Source of the DNA: Acholeplasmataceae bacterium UBA2284
Lineage (GTDB): Bacteria > Bacillota_I > Bacilli_A > Acholeplasmatales > Acholeplasmataceae
Length of the DNA stretch: 64,000 nucleotides
Reading direction: 5' to 3'
NCBI GenBank assembly: GCA_002345705.1
Contig: DDWO01000005.1
Span: 1-64,000 of the forward strand
Position 1 is the stretch's first letter; the number at the start of each line of letters is the position of its first letter. This document shows, one piece after another, positions 25,091-34,476 of the stretch. The position numbers and the translations under genes are program-made. The notes beneath the pieces were generated by a model. It made no database searches and was not told the DNA's origin. It saw only the letters and a program-made list of their open reading frames with translations.

Positions 25091-26269
25091 ATGAAAAAAC
25101 TGAACATATTTGTAATATTCATCTCAATCATTTTTTTAACTGCATGCATGGATATAGCACCTGATGAATCAACAATAGTAGAAGATACACCTACACCAAC
25201 TGTAACCGGTAATTTTCCAATCTTTCAAGGTTTAGATGATATGACATATTATGTAGGTCAATCATTTTATCCGACTACAGGTATTACTGCAATCGATACT
25301 GAGGATGGTGATATTACTCATCTAATATATATCTTAGGTTTAGAACAACTCCCACTCTCTTCGAATGTACTGATAGATATTGGCGAATTTGAATTAACTT
25401 ATATCATCATTGATAGTGATTTCAATTGGGTTACTCAAGTCATCACACTAACAATTCTAGAAGAAATTAAAATAAGCAATTGTGCATTTGAGCGCGAGGG
25501 ATATATTCTTACATGGTGTGACGATTTCCAAGGTGAAGGCGAAAACTTGAATGAACAGGGAGTCAATCTTGATAACTGGGGATTTCAATTAGGTACCGGT
25601 ACAGAATACGGGTTAACCAACTGGGGAAATAACGAACAACAATTCTATAGAAGCGAAAACGCAAATGTTTTTGATGGACAATTATTTATTGAGGCTAAGC
25701 TCGAAAACTTTGGTGGAAAACCCTATACCTCTGCCAGATTATATACAAAAAACACATTTTCTCAACAATATGGACGTTTTGAGGCAATGATTAAACTGCC
25801 AGCAGGTGAAGGAATGTGGCCAGCATTTTGGCTCATGCCAAAAGATGATATTTATGGAGGTTGGGCAAATTCTGGTGAAATAGATATTATGGAAGCTAGA
25901 GGTAGATTGACAAGAGAAATCTCTAGTGCGCTTCATTTTGGTGGAATCTGGCCAAATAATACATATACATCAAAACGTTATACATTTCAAAGCGATCAAT
26001 CAATCGAAGGATATCATCTTTATGCAGTTGAATGGGATGAAACAGAATTCAGATTCTATGTTAATGATATTCTCTATCATACAGTAACACAATGGCATAA
26101 TACTGGTTATGATTATCCAGCACCTTTTGACCAACCATTCTATATAATATTAAATCTCGCAGTTGGTGGTGGATTTGATGGTAATCGTATTCCCCCTGCG
26201 TCTTTATTTGATAATCCCGTTGAGATGATTGTCTCATATGTACGTGTCTATCAAAAAATATCTAATTAA
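25091..26269 (+). CDS. Secreted GH16 beta-glucanase lipoprotein
   Basis: Glycoside hydrolase family 16 enzyme, probably acting on laminarin-like or lichenan-like beta-glucans. Lipobox LTAC with Cys19, then a DUF5011/HYR-like Ig domain (about 42-122), then the catalytic domain (about 128-392). The catalytic motif EIDIME gives Glu263 and Glu268 with Asp265 between them. Further GH16 features: WPAFWLMP and the C-terminal MIVSYVRVYQ. The exact substrate is not decidable. A YesM/YesN two-component pair follows and may regulate it. Confidence 0.92.
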   Translation: MKKLNIFVIFISIIFLTACMDIAPDESTIVEDTPTPTVTGNFPIFQGLDDMTYYVGQSFYPTTGITAIDTEDGDITHLIYILGLEQLPLSSNVLIDIGEFELTYIIIDSDFNWVTQVITLTILEEIKISNCAFEREGYILTWCDDFQGEGENLNEQGVNLDNWGFQLGTGTEYGLTNWGNNEQQFYRSENANVFDGQLFIEAKLENFGGKPYTSARLYTKNTFSQQYGRFEAMIKLPAGEGMWPAFWLMPKDDIYGGWANSGEIDIMEARGRLTREISSALHFGGIWPNNTYTSKRYTFQSDQSIEGYHLYAVEWDETEFRFYVNDILYHTVTQWHNTGYDYPAPFDQPFYIILNLAVGGGFDGNRIPPASLFDNPVEMIVSYVRVYQKISN

Positions 26270-26290
26270 GTCTCTTTTTTGAGACTTTTT
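26268..26290 (+). terminator. Terminator after the GH16 gene
   Basis: AAGTCTC, loop of six T, GAGACTT and a T run. It overlaps the last two bases of the stop codon. Confidence 0.85.
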
Positions 26291-26453
26291 TATTTAGATA
26301 CATCTTAAAAAGATGAGAATGGATTTTCTATGGGACCCAATTCTAAAGTAATATAGACTTAGTTTTAAATGTATAGTTTAGTGATATAATGATACAATGA
26401 AATATAGAAAACAACAGTCAAACTTGTTCTTAAATTGAAAGTGAGAGATTATC

Positions 26454-28142
26454 ATGGTATCAAAAACAATTTTTAAGAAAATAGGAGTTTATATTATTGG
26501 GTTACTCGTGATTGTACTCATCACTTTTACTATAGCAGGATTGTGGATACTCAATACCAACTATTTGGATACAGGATACCTCGAAGACCAAACTGTCAAA
26601 TTTAAATATTTAGCAGAAGATCTTTCTGTTCAGATTACATCAGCTGAAAGTGTATTGCAAAAACTGGAAAATGACGTAAATATATCAAATATTTTGATCG
26701 AAATACATGAAAATCAAGATGTCGTTCAAGAACTATATGAAGTTATAGACTTTGATATGATTTTAGAGAACAATACTGAAGTCTTTGCGTTTGAGCATTT
26801 AACAATCTTTACATCAAATGAATCTGCAGTTTTAGATCCATCCATCAAGTTCATATCCCAGCAAGTTCAATTTGAAAATTGGTATATTCGTATCAATCAG
26901 TCTAGAAGAAAATCCGTCTTATATGTTGAAAATGGTGAAGCGTTTGTTCTTTATAAAATTAACTTGACTGATAATATCCACGGATTCACACATGTCGGAG
27001 TCGTTAAAATAGACTTATCGTTTCTACAACATACCAAATTAAAAGATTATAAAATATTGCTCTCAAATGTTTCATCAAATACCATCGTTGAGGTTTCAGG
27101 TAATCGGGTACTGAATTTGCCAGTCACAGATTATTTTGGCATTAGTGACAGTATTTATTTGGGAGAAGAAATGATTCTAGCGTATATAGTTATTACAGGT
27201 ACAACAGCAACTAGATGGAGTCTTATACTGATTACCCCAAAAATTAATTTCATTTATGACTATATCTTTTACTCACTTGCAATAGCCAGTGTATTTCTAG
27301 CTATCAGCTATGTTATTTTTTATAGGATTTCTTTTGTTAAAAAAATAGGTAAATCATTTGACGAATTATCAATAGAAAACATCAATGCTATTTTATCTAA
27401 AAAACAAGCTAATTCGGTTGATCAGTTAGTCCGTAATATGTATGATAGAATTTTATCCCTTGTTAAAAGCAACCAGGAATTGGATATAAGCAATCAACAA
27501 AAAGAAATGCAGAAAAACGAGGCAGAACTTAAAGCACTGCTTTCACAAATAGATCCACATTATATTTTCAATTTACTCAATTCCATTCACAAACGAGCAT
27601 TAAAAAACAATGAGACCGAGTCAGCTAAGATGATTTTATTAATGAGTAAACAACTTAGAAGGTCCTTAGAATGGAAAGATCCATGTGTCATGATAAAAGA
27701 TGAATTTGACCATATTAAATCATTTATTGCACTTCAACAGTATTTTAGCGGTATAGAATACCAATTCATTTATGATGTTGATAATAGTCTTTTCTATGAA
27801 AAAGTACCAAAACTCATATTGCAGACATTAATTGAAAATGCAATCAAACACGGAAATCCTACATCACAGTTTTTTGTTAAGCTAGATGAAAAAGATGATT
27901 TCATTCGATTTACAGTTAAAAATGAAGTTGTTGGTGATCCAAAAGAAGTTCAAAATACTATTAATAAAGCATTAGCATCGACAGATTTTAATAGCGAACA
28001 TCAAGGTGTTGGGCTTCAAAATATGATTAAGAGATTAAGATTTTATTATGGTGATCACTACCAGATTACGACAAGGTTAAGTAAGCAAAATATATCCATT
28101 CAGTTAAAATTTTCAAAAAACTTACAGGAGATGAAACTTTGA
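26454..28142 (+). CDS. YesM-type sensor histidine kinase
   Basis: Membrane kinase of 562 residues: membrane segment about 12-32, extracytoplasmic sensor about 33-265, second segment about 270-292, a linker with coiled-coil character, a His_kinase domain with His369 in SQIDPHYIFNLLNSI, and an HATPase domain near the C-terminus (ENAIKHG, GVGLQNMIKRL). The His box differs slightly from the usual NPHFLYN. This class usually senses extracellular carbohydrates and pairs with AraC-type regulators, as here. Confidence 0.93.
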   Translation: MVSKTIFKKIGVYIIGLLVIVLITFTIAGLWILNTNYLDTGYLEDQTVKFKYLAEDLSVQITSAESVLQKLENDVNISNILIEIHENQDVVQELYEVIDFDMILENNTEVFAFEHLTIFTSNESAVLDPSIKFISQQVQFENWYIRINQSRRKSVLYVENGEAFVLYKINLTDNIHGFTHVGVVKIDLSFLQHTKLKDYKILLSNVSSNTIVEVSGNRVLNLPVTDYFGISDSIYLGEEMILAYIVITGTTATRWSLILITPKINFIYDYIFYSLAIASVFLAISYVIFYRISFVKKIGKSFDELSIENINAILSKKQANSVDQLVRNMYDRILSLVKSNQELDISNQQKEMQKNEAELKALLSQIDPHYIFNLLNSIHKRALKNNETESAKMILLMSKQLRRSLEWKDPCVMIKDEFDHIKSFIALQQYFSGIEYQFIYDVDNSLFYEKVPKLILQTLIENAIKHGNPTSQFFVKLDEKDDFIRFTVKNEVVGDPKEVQNTINKALASTDFNSEHQGVGLQNMIKRLRFYYGDHYQITTRLSKQNISIQLKFSKNLQEMKL

Positions 28143-28858
28143 CTTTACTATTAGTTGATGATGATCGTATCAGCATTGATATCCTTGCAGAATACATTAG
28201 ACCTCATTTCAATCGAATTGATGAGGTTCTTTGTGCGTATGACGGACAAGAAGCTTATGATATTATCTTGAGTGTTAAACCAAATATCATTGTCACAGAC
28301 ATTAAAATGCCAAACATGAGTGGTATTGCATTAATAAAGAAAATAAGATCAATTGAACACTATTTGCCAAAAATAATCATCATTAGTAGCTATAGTGATT
28401 TTGAATATGCAAGAGAGGCATTGAAGTTGAATGTCTTTGACTATATTGTTAAACCTATAGATCAGGAAGAACTGATTGAAAAAATAAATATATGTATTGA
28501 ACCAGGTGTATACGAAGAAGTTGAAAATAATGAAGATATCTTTGACAAAGTGCAAAAATATCTCTCGGATAATTTATCAGATTCGTTAAAATTGCTTGAT
28601 ATATCAAATCGTTTTCATTACAATTCATCATATCTTGGTCGTTTAATAAAAGAAAAAACAGGTCATTATTTTAATGACTATGTTTTGAAGCTTAGAGTCA
28701 TCAAAGCCCAGTCGTTGCTGATTCAAACGAATCACTTGATTCATAAGATTAGTGGAGATTTAGGCTTTAAAGACCCAGAGTATTTCACAAAGAAGTTCAA
28801 AAAAATTACAGGTGTGACACCTTCTGAATTTCGCAATCAAAATCAACATATAAAATAA
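28139..28858 (+). CDS. YesN-type response regulator with AraC DNA-binding domain
   Basis: Receiver domain (1-120) with the acidic cluster DDD at 7-9, phosphoacceptor Asp54 (VTDIKMPNMSG) and a Lys near 103 (DYIVKP), followed by an AraC-type double helix-turn-helix (about 135-235; GFKDPEYFTKKFKKITGVTP). The start is TTG overlapping the kinase stop, with AGGAG upstream. It would be phosphorylated by the adjacent kinase and activate sugar genes, possibly the GH16 gene. Confidence 0.93.
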   Translation: MTLLLVDDDRISIDILAEYIRPHFNRIDEVLCAYDGQEAYDIILSVKPNIIVTDIKMPNMSGIALIKKIRSIEHYLPKIIIISSYSDFEYAREALKLNVFDYIVKPIDQEELIEKINICIEPGVYEEVENNEDIFDKVQKYLSDNLSDSLKLLDISNRFHYNSSYLGRLIKEKTGHYFNDYVLKLRVIKAQSLLIQTNHLIHKISGDLGFKDPEYFTKKFKKITGVTPSEFRNQNQHIK

Positions 28859-28928
28859 GTAAACAAGACAACTAAATAGAAAAAAGTATAATTCATACCG
28901 GTAAGAGGTATGCTTTTTAGGGTTGTAA

Positions 28929-29109
28929 GAAACCGGTTTCCGATATATAATTTACACAAAGAAAACCAAAGTAGTTCGATTTTCACATATTATGAACCGT
29001 AACTATTGCTATGAAGATTCATTATTAACTGCAAGGCATATTCATATTAGTGCCCCATTGATAGGAGAATCATGATATTTTTTCGCTAAAAAGAATTGAA
29101 AACGGTTAC
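28929..29109. promoter_or_regulatory. Possible LacI-type operators upstream of the MoxR operon
   Basis: GAAACCGGTTTC (28929-28940) is a perfect 12-base palindrome with a central CG, typical of LacI-family operators. A related GAAAACGGTTAC lies at 29098-29109, about 60 bases before the next start codon. No LacI-type gene is in this window. No gene is seen in 28859-29170. Confidence 0.4.
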
Positions 29110-29170
29110 AAACCGATATTATTGATTATTAAGGCAATAGATTTAACAAATAAAGTAGCGAGGTGCGTCA

Positions 29171-30556
29171 ATGAAAAACAAAGATCAATTACAAAGAAGT
29201 TATAATCAACTCAAAACTGAAGCCATTTTACGTTCAGTCCTTTTCAGTTTTTCCATTGGATTTAGTATGGGATTTATTGTTTTTATCCTTGGAGTTCTGA
29301 TGACTCTAAATTTAGCTTTGATTGGATTAGGTTTAGCACTACTAGTATCCTTAGTATTGAGCTATTGCATATATGTATTTCGTTTGCGTCCTACAACCAA
29401 AATAGTAGCAAAAAGAGTAGATGACCTAGGTTTAGAAGAACGAACAATCACCATGATTGAACTTGAACAAACAAAGAGTTACATTGCTCAAGTTCAAAGA
29501 GAAGATGCAAAACAAAAATTAGGAAATATAACGCCTAAATTTCTATATTTCAAAACATTTTTAAAGCCACTGATGATGTTCTTTGCTGCATTTGTTTTGA
29601 TGTCTTTATCATTTGGTTTCATGATTACAAAGGTTAATGCTGCTAATAATACTCCTCCAGATCCAACAATCATTCCAGTTTCGCCAGAAGATGAGATTCT
29701 TCAAAAAATGATTGAAAACTTATTATCGATTATCAACAATTCAAACATTGATATTACTCTTAAAAACACATTATACGGTATGGTTGTTGATTTAAGTGAC
29801 CGCTTACCACATTACGAAACTTATTTGGAAAAGTATACCGATGTATTAAGCACTCGAAATGAGATTTTGAAACTCATTGCTGAGGCAATTCAGGAATTGG
29901 AAGATTCACTGATGAATATTGCTGAAGCACTTCAAAAATATGATAACACCGAAGTTTTAGGTCTAGCGATTGCAACTTGGAATGACGATGCAATCATTGA
30001 AGCTTTTGACTATATGTATGATCGAATTGCAGTACTTCTTGGTCAAGAACTATATGATGTCATGTGGCAAACTGCACTTGATATAGAAGCAGCACTCGCT
30101 GAAGCCGTTGGAACAGATCCAGGAATGCATCAAGCATTGCAGGATTTAGCAGATGCTTATAAATTAGCTTTAGATGAATTTGATACAAAGAGTGAAGAAG
30201 AAGTGCTAGAACAACTTAAGCAAGGCATGGATGAAAGTCTTCAGGAGCTTCTTGATGCTATCCAAGCACTTAGAGACTTAATCGAGGAACTGCTAGAACT
30301 CGAAGATGATATTGAAGATGCTATTGATGAAGTTGACCAATTCCCAATATTTATGCCATTTCCTGAAGATGATCAAGGTGGAAGTGATCCAGGAACACCG
30401 AACAATCAATTAGATAACACGGTTATTGATGGTCAAACACCTTATACAGATGTATATGATGAATATTACCAGGATGCAATGAACTTTCTTACTGGCGAAA
30501 CTTTGTCTGAAGAGATGAGACGCATGATTGAGAATTATTTTAAAATGCTATCTTGA
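29171..30556 (+). CDS. Membrane protein at the head of the MoxR-vWA operon, function unknown
   Basis: The 461-residue protein has two adjacent membrane segments (about 22-68), a third near 132-155, and then a long acidic, helical, coiled-coil-rich extracytoplasmic region (about 165-400) with a Pro/Gly/Asp-rich linker near 400-425. Uncharacterised proteins of this layout precede MoxR-DUF58 genes in various Firmicutes. The gene is followed 60 bases later by the MoxR gene. Confidence 0.75.
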   Translation: MKNKDQLQRSYNQLKTEAILRSVLFSFSIGFSMGFIVFILGVLMTLNLALIGLGLALLVSLVLSYCIYVFRLRPTTKIVAKRVDDLGLEERTITMIELEQTKSYIAQVQREDAKQKLGNITPKFLYFKTFLKPLMMFFAAFVLMSLSFGFMITKVNAANNTPPDPTIIPVSPEDEILQKMIENLLSIINNSNIDITLKNTLYGMVVDLSDRLPHYETYLEKYTDVLSTRNEILKLIAEAIQELEDSLMNIAEALQKYDNTEVLGLAIATWNDDAIIEAFDYMYDRIAVLLGQELYDVMWQTALDIEAALAEAVGTDPGMHQALQDLADAYKLALDEFDTKSEEEVLEQLKQGMDESLQELLDAIQALRDLIEELLELEDDIEDAIDEVDQFPIFMPFPEDDQGGSDPGTPNNQLDNTVIDGQTPYTDVYDEYYQDAMNFLTGETLSEEMRRMIENYFKMLS

Positions 30557-30616
30557 TGCTTTATAGATACTCAAAACACAAAAATTAAAAAAAACAAATA
30601 CAAAGGGAGTAAAAAA

Positions 30617-31735
30617 ATGATTAATGAAAATAGCTTAAAAATGTTTAGTAGTCAATGCGATCGAATATTTGAACAATTGAGACGTGATATGATTGGCCAA
30701 GAAGACGTTGTAGAAAACACTGTAATCGCGATGATTGCTGGAGGAAATATACTACTTGAAGGCGTTCCAGGTGTTGGAAAAACAAGACTTGTTCGCTCAT
30801 TGGGTAGAGTTTTTAGTTTGCCTTTTTCAAGAATTCAATTTACACCAGATTTAATGCCTGCAGATGTCACTGGTACTAATATCATTGTTCGTGACGAAAA
30901 AGGAAATTCAAAGTTTGAGTTTCAACCAGGTCCAATTTTCAGCAATATTATTCTAGCTGATGAAATTAATCGTGCTACACCAAAAACTCAAAGTGCACTT
31001 TTAGAAGCAATGCAAGAGCATACTGTTACAGTCATGGGAAATTCAAGAAAGCTTAATGAACCTTTCTTTGTACTTGCAACCCAAAATCCGATTGAACAAG
31101 ATGGAACATATCCATTACCAGAAGCACAAATGGACCGTTTTATGTTTAAACTTATCATTACTTATCCTAACTTAAAGGAACTGAATGAAATCGTATCCAT
31201 TACACAAATCACACTAAATGAAGTTGCTGAAGCAGTATGTAATGGTGAAGAACTTTTAGCAATGCGTGATACAGCAAAAGAAATTCCAATTGCATCTGAT
31301 GTTATGACTTATGCAATGAAACTTGTCATGGCTACTCATCCAGACAGTGAATGTCCAGCTAATGTGTCAAAGAAATTTGTTCGTTATGGAGCAAGTCCTC
31401 GTGCTGCTCAGGCACTTATCTCAGCTGCGAAAGTTCGCGCACTAATCAATGGACGCTTTAATGTGTCATATGGAGATTTAAACGCACTTGCTGGTCCAGT
31501 TCTTAGACATCGTATCAAACCAAACTTTGAAGCAATAACTGAACGTATTACTACTGATGATATTATTCGTGAGATTATTAAAGAATTAGGTCATAGCAAC
31601 AATGGTTCAACTAAGAAAGATGTTGTTTCACAAAAGTCTAAAGATGAATCTTCTACTGCTGTAGAAATACCACCACAATCTCAAGTAGTAAGTGAATCTA
31701 AGACAAAATCAAAATTATTCGGAAGTAAAAAGTAG
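30617..31735 (+). CDS. MoxR-family AAA+ ATPase
   Basis: Chaperone-like ATPase of 372 residues. Walker A GVPGVGKT is at 49-56, Walker B IILADE at 111-116, and the sensor segment FVLATQNPIEQDGTYPLPEA is typical. A C-terminal polar tail (about 330-372, Ser/Lys-rich) extends beyond the usual length. MoxR proteins act with DUF58 and vWA proteins to mature or assemble complexes, exactly the genes that follow. Confidence 0.95.
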   Translation: MINENSLKMFSSQCDRIFEQLRRDMIGQEDVVENTVIAMIAGGNILLEGVPGVGKTRLVRSLGRVFSLPFSRIQFTPDLMPADVTGTNIIVRDEKGNSKFEFQPGPIFSNIILADEINRATPKTQSALLEAMQEHTVTVMGNSRKLNEPFFVLATQNPIEQDGTYPLPEAQMDRFMFKLIITYPNLKELNEIVSITQITLNEVAEAVCNGEELLAMRDTAKEIPIASDVMTYAMKLVMATHPDSECPANVSKKFVRYGASPRAAQALISAAKVRALINGRFNVSYGDLNALAGPVLRHRIKPNFEAITERITTDDIIREIIKELGHSNNGSTKKDVVSQKSKDESSTAVEIPPQSQVVSESKTKSKLFGSKK

Positions 31736-31738
31736 ACA

Positions 31739-32638
31739 ATGAAAGAGAAAATTATCAATGACGATTTCATCAGTCGTTTAGAAACCATCTCGCTATATAT
31801 GCAACAAGCTATGCAAGGTTACTTCGGAGGAAATCACCGTACGAAAACATATGGTAGTACCGTTGAATTTACCGATTTTAGAGAATATGTGCTTGGTGAT
31901 GATATTAGACGTATTGATTGGAATCTATACAGCAGATTTGAAAAGCATTTCATAAAACTATATATTGATGAGCGTCAAATGCATACACAGATCTTTTTAG
32001 ATTGTTCAGCATCCATGGGAAAAACGGATCAAGGTAAATCAATGTATGCACTTAAGGCAGCAGCTTCTCTAGGTTTTTTATCTGTTCAAAACATGGATAA
32101 AACATCTTATATGCTAATTAAAGGGAATTTTGCAGAAGAACTTAGCGGTGTAGTAACTGGAAAAGAAGCTTTTTATCGTAGTGTAGCACATCTTGAAGAT
32201 ACAACTTTTTTTGGTTCAGCAGATATTGCTACGGCTATTACAAATTATCCAAATTTTGGTGGCAATGATGGACTTACTGTAATCATTTCTGATTTTCTAA
32301 CCGAAAATAACTGGAAGAAGGCAGTAGATTTTTTGCTATTTCATAAAAGACAAGTTATGCTTATTCAAGTACTATCTCCAGAAGAGATAGATCCAAAATA
32401 CAATGGAAGAACTTTTCTGAAAGATGTTGAAACAGATGACATTCTCGATGAGAGAAACATGAAGTTACGCATCACTAAGAGTAATTATTTAGCCTACAAA
32501 GAGGCATTAAGTGATTATATTGCTGACATGAAGAAATTTTGCTCAGCGCGTGGTGTTAGATTTTTTTCAGTCGATAGTGACACGCCAGTGGAAAAACTCA
32601 TTTTTGGCAAATTAATGGAATCAGGTGATGTACGATGA
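31739..32638 (+). CDS. DUF58 protein
   Basis: The 299-residue protein has the DUF58 signature GDDIRRIDW at 53-61, followed by a vWA-like fold beginning LDCSASM at 87-93. Function is inferred from family context: partner of MoxR in envelope or complex assembly. It starts 3 bases after the MoxR stop and overlaps the next gene by 4 bases. Confidence 0.92.
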   Translation: MKEKIINDDFISRLETISLYMQQAMQGYFGGNHRTKTYGSTVEFTDFREYVLGDDIRRIDWNLYSRFEKHFIKLYIDERQMHTQIFLDCSASMGKTDQGKSMYALKAAASLGFLSVQNMDKTSYMLIKGNFAEELSGVVTGKEAFYRSVAHLEDTTFFGSADIATAITNYPNFGGNDGLTVIISDFLTENNWKKAVDFLLFHKRQVMLIQVLSPEEIDPKYNGRTFLKDVETDDILDERNMKLRITKSNYLAYKEALSDYIADMKKFCSARGVRFFSVDSDTPVEKLIFGKLMESGDVR

Positions 32639-34476
32639 GATTTATGACACCTATGGGTTTATTAGGACTAATTGGATTAATGCTATTAATCCTAATATAT
32701 GTTCTCAAACCCAAGTATCAAGAAAAGTCAATATCCAGTACTTTTGTGTGGAAGTTAAGCCTAAAGTATAGAAAGCATAAAATACCTTTTCAATGGCTAA
32801 AGAGCTCATTGTTGGTCATTTTGCAGTTTTTAATTATGCTTATTATAACCTTAAGCCTTACAACTCCGCTTTTTGCTTTAGATACACAAAGTGGTGAAAA
32901 AATCATCATTTTAGATATGTCTGCAAATATGCTTACTAAAGACAACGGAAGAACCCGTTTTGAACGTGCAGTGCAAGAAATTGGTGCTCTTGCAGATTCT
33001 ACCACTCCTGACGATAGATTTACTGTTATCATAGCTGGTAAAGAAGCATCATTTGTTGCACGAAGACTCGATTCAGCTAAATTTATAAAGCAGCTTCTCT
33101 CTGAACTTTCCCCATCTTACGTACATGCAAATATTGATGCTGCAATCAGTTTGACAGAAGGTGTTCTTGCTGAAAATCCTAATGCAGAAGTCATACTTTT
33201 TACAGGAAATCAGTATTCAGAGATTGGGTTGATCAAAGTTAGAGACATGTCAAAAGCAGAATGGAATATTGCTGTTTTAGATTTCTCATCGAGTATCAAA
33301 AATGGCTATCATGCTTTTACGGCACAAATCGCAAGCTACAATCAAGATATGATTGTTTCTGCAAAATTATATATTAATGATATTTTACAAGATATCAAGA
33401 CCGTGGAACTTAATGATAACGCAGAAGTCACAGTCATTTGGGATGATTTGAACATACTCAATTACAGCAAAGCCGAGATTATTCTAGACTATCAAGATGA
33501 TTTTATTTACGACAATCGATTTGCCATATTTAGTTGGCAAAATGAGTTATTCAATGTTCAATTGGTCAGTGAGAACCCTAGATTCTTACAGTCGGCTTTA
33601 CTAACAATTGGAGGTTATAAAGTCACAATCCCTGTTGCACCAGACGATCAGTCACCTGTCCCTGTCTTATACCAGGGGTATGACCTTTATATATTCGATG
33701 GTTATTTACCTGCAGAGATGCCAGTTGATGGTTCTGTTTGGTTAATTAATCCACCATCCATACCAAATGGAGTTGACTTAACTGTAGAAGGGACTTTGAC
33801 AGGAAATTTCACATTGTCTGGTCCATCTACGACAACACCTCTAAATCAAACTATACTAAATTCTGTTAGCCCAGGAAAAATAACACTTTCCTCACATCAA
33901 GTCATCAGCAATTACGATGATTTTGAAGTAGTTTTATTTAATGATTTAGATCCAATTATTCTTGTTAAAGATTTAGATGGTCCACAGTTATTTGTTTTCG
34001 CATTCAGTCTTCATAACTCAAATTTACCCATCATAGTAGACTATATTATCTTGATGCATAACATGGCACGATATTCTGTTCAAAACATGATTGGCAGTTA
34101 CTTGTATCATACAGGAGATAGCGTTCAAATTAGAAGAAAATCATCTGCTATACAATTAGAGTTATCTCATGCAGGAGAAACATCAACATACAATCAGTTT
34201 CCCGTCAATGTTTCATTGGATAATCCCGGAACTTATAGTATTACACAAACACTAGCAACTGGCGAACAATCTACAGTTGATTTCTTCGTCCGTATTGATA
34301 GAAATCAATCAGATTTCACATACAATCATGGTGCTTTAGCTAATCCAATCATTGGAAACACAGGTGGAGAAAGTGATGCAAGCCAAGATACTTTAGATAT
34401 TATTAATTATCTTATTGCCATCCTTATTGTTTTATTCTTAATTGAATGGGGGTTACATTATAATGAGAACAATTAA
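32635..34476 (+). CDS. Membrane vWA-domain protein (BatA-like)
   Basis: The 613-residue protein has two N-terminal membrane segments (about 5-24 and 57-80), a vWA domain starting IIILDMSAN near 91-98, a long beta-rich region and a C-terminal membrane segment (about 590-607). The MIDAS motif is DMSAN, with Asn in place of the last Ser, so metal binding may be altered. It overlaps DUF58 by 4 bases and the next gene by 14. Confidence 0.88.
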   Translation: MRFMTPMGLLGLIGLMLLILIYVLKPKYQEKSISSTFVWKLSLKYRKHKIPFQWLKSSLLVILQFLIMLIITLSLTTPLFALDTQSGEKIIILDMSANMLTKDNGRTRFERAVQEIGALADSTTPDDRFTVIIAGKEASFVARRLDSAKFIKQLLSELSPSYVHANIDAAISLTEGVLAENPNAEVILFTGNQYSEIGLIKVRDMSKAEWNIAVLDFSSSIKNGYHAFTAQIASYNQDMIVSAKLYINDILQDIKTVELNDNAEVTVIWDDLNILNYSKAEIILDYQDDFIYDNRFAIFSWQNELFNVQLVSENPRFLQSALLTIGGYKVTIPVAPDDQSPVPVLYQGYDLYIFDGYLPAEMPVDGSVWLINPPSIPNGVDLTVEGTLTGNFTLSGPSTTTPLNQTILNSVSPGKITLSSHQVISNYDDFEVVLFNDLDPIILVKDLDGPQLFVFAFSLHNSNLPIIVDYIILMHNMARYSVQNMIGSYLYHTGDSVQIRRKSSAIQLELSHAGETSTYNQFPVNVSLDNPGTYSITQTLATGEQSTVDFFVRIDRNQSDFTYNHGALANPIIGNTGGESDASQDTLDIINYLIAILIVLFLIEWGLHYNENN

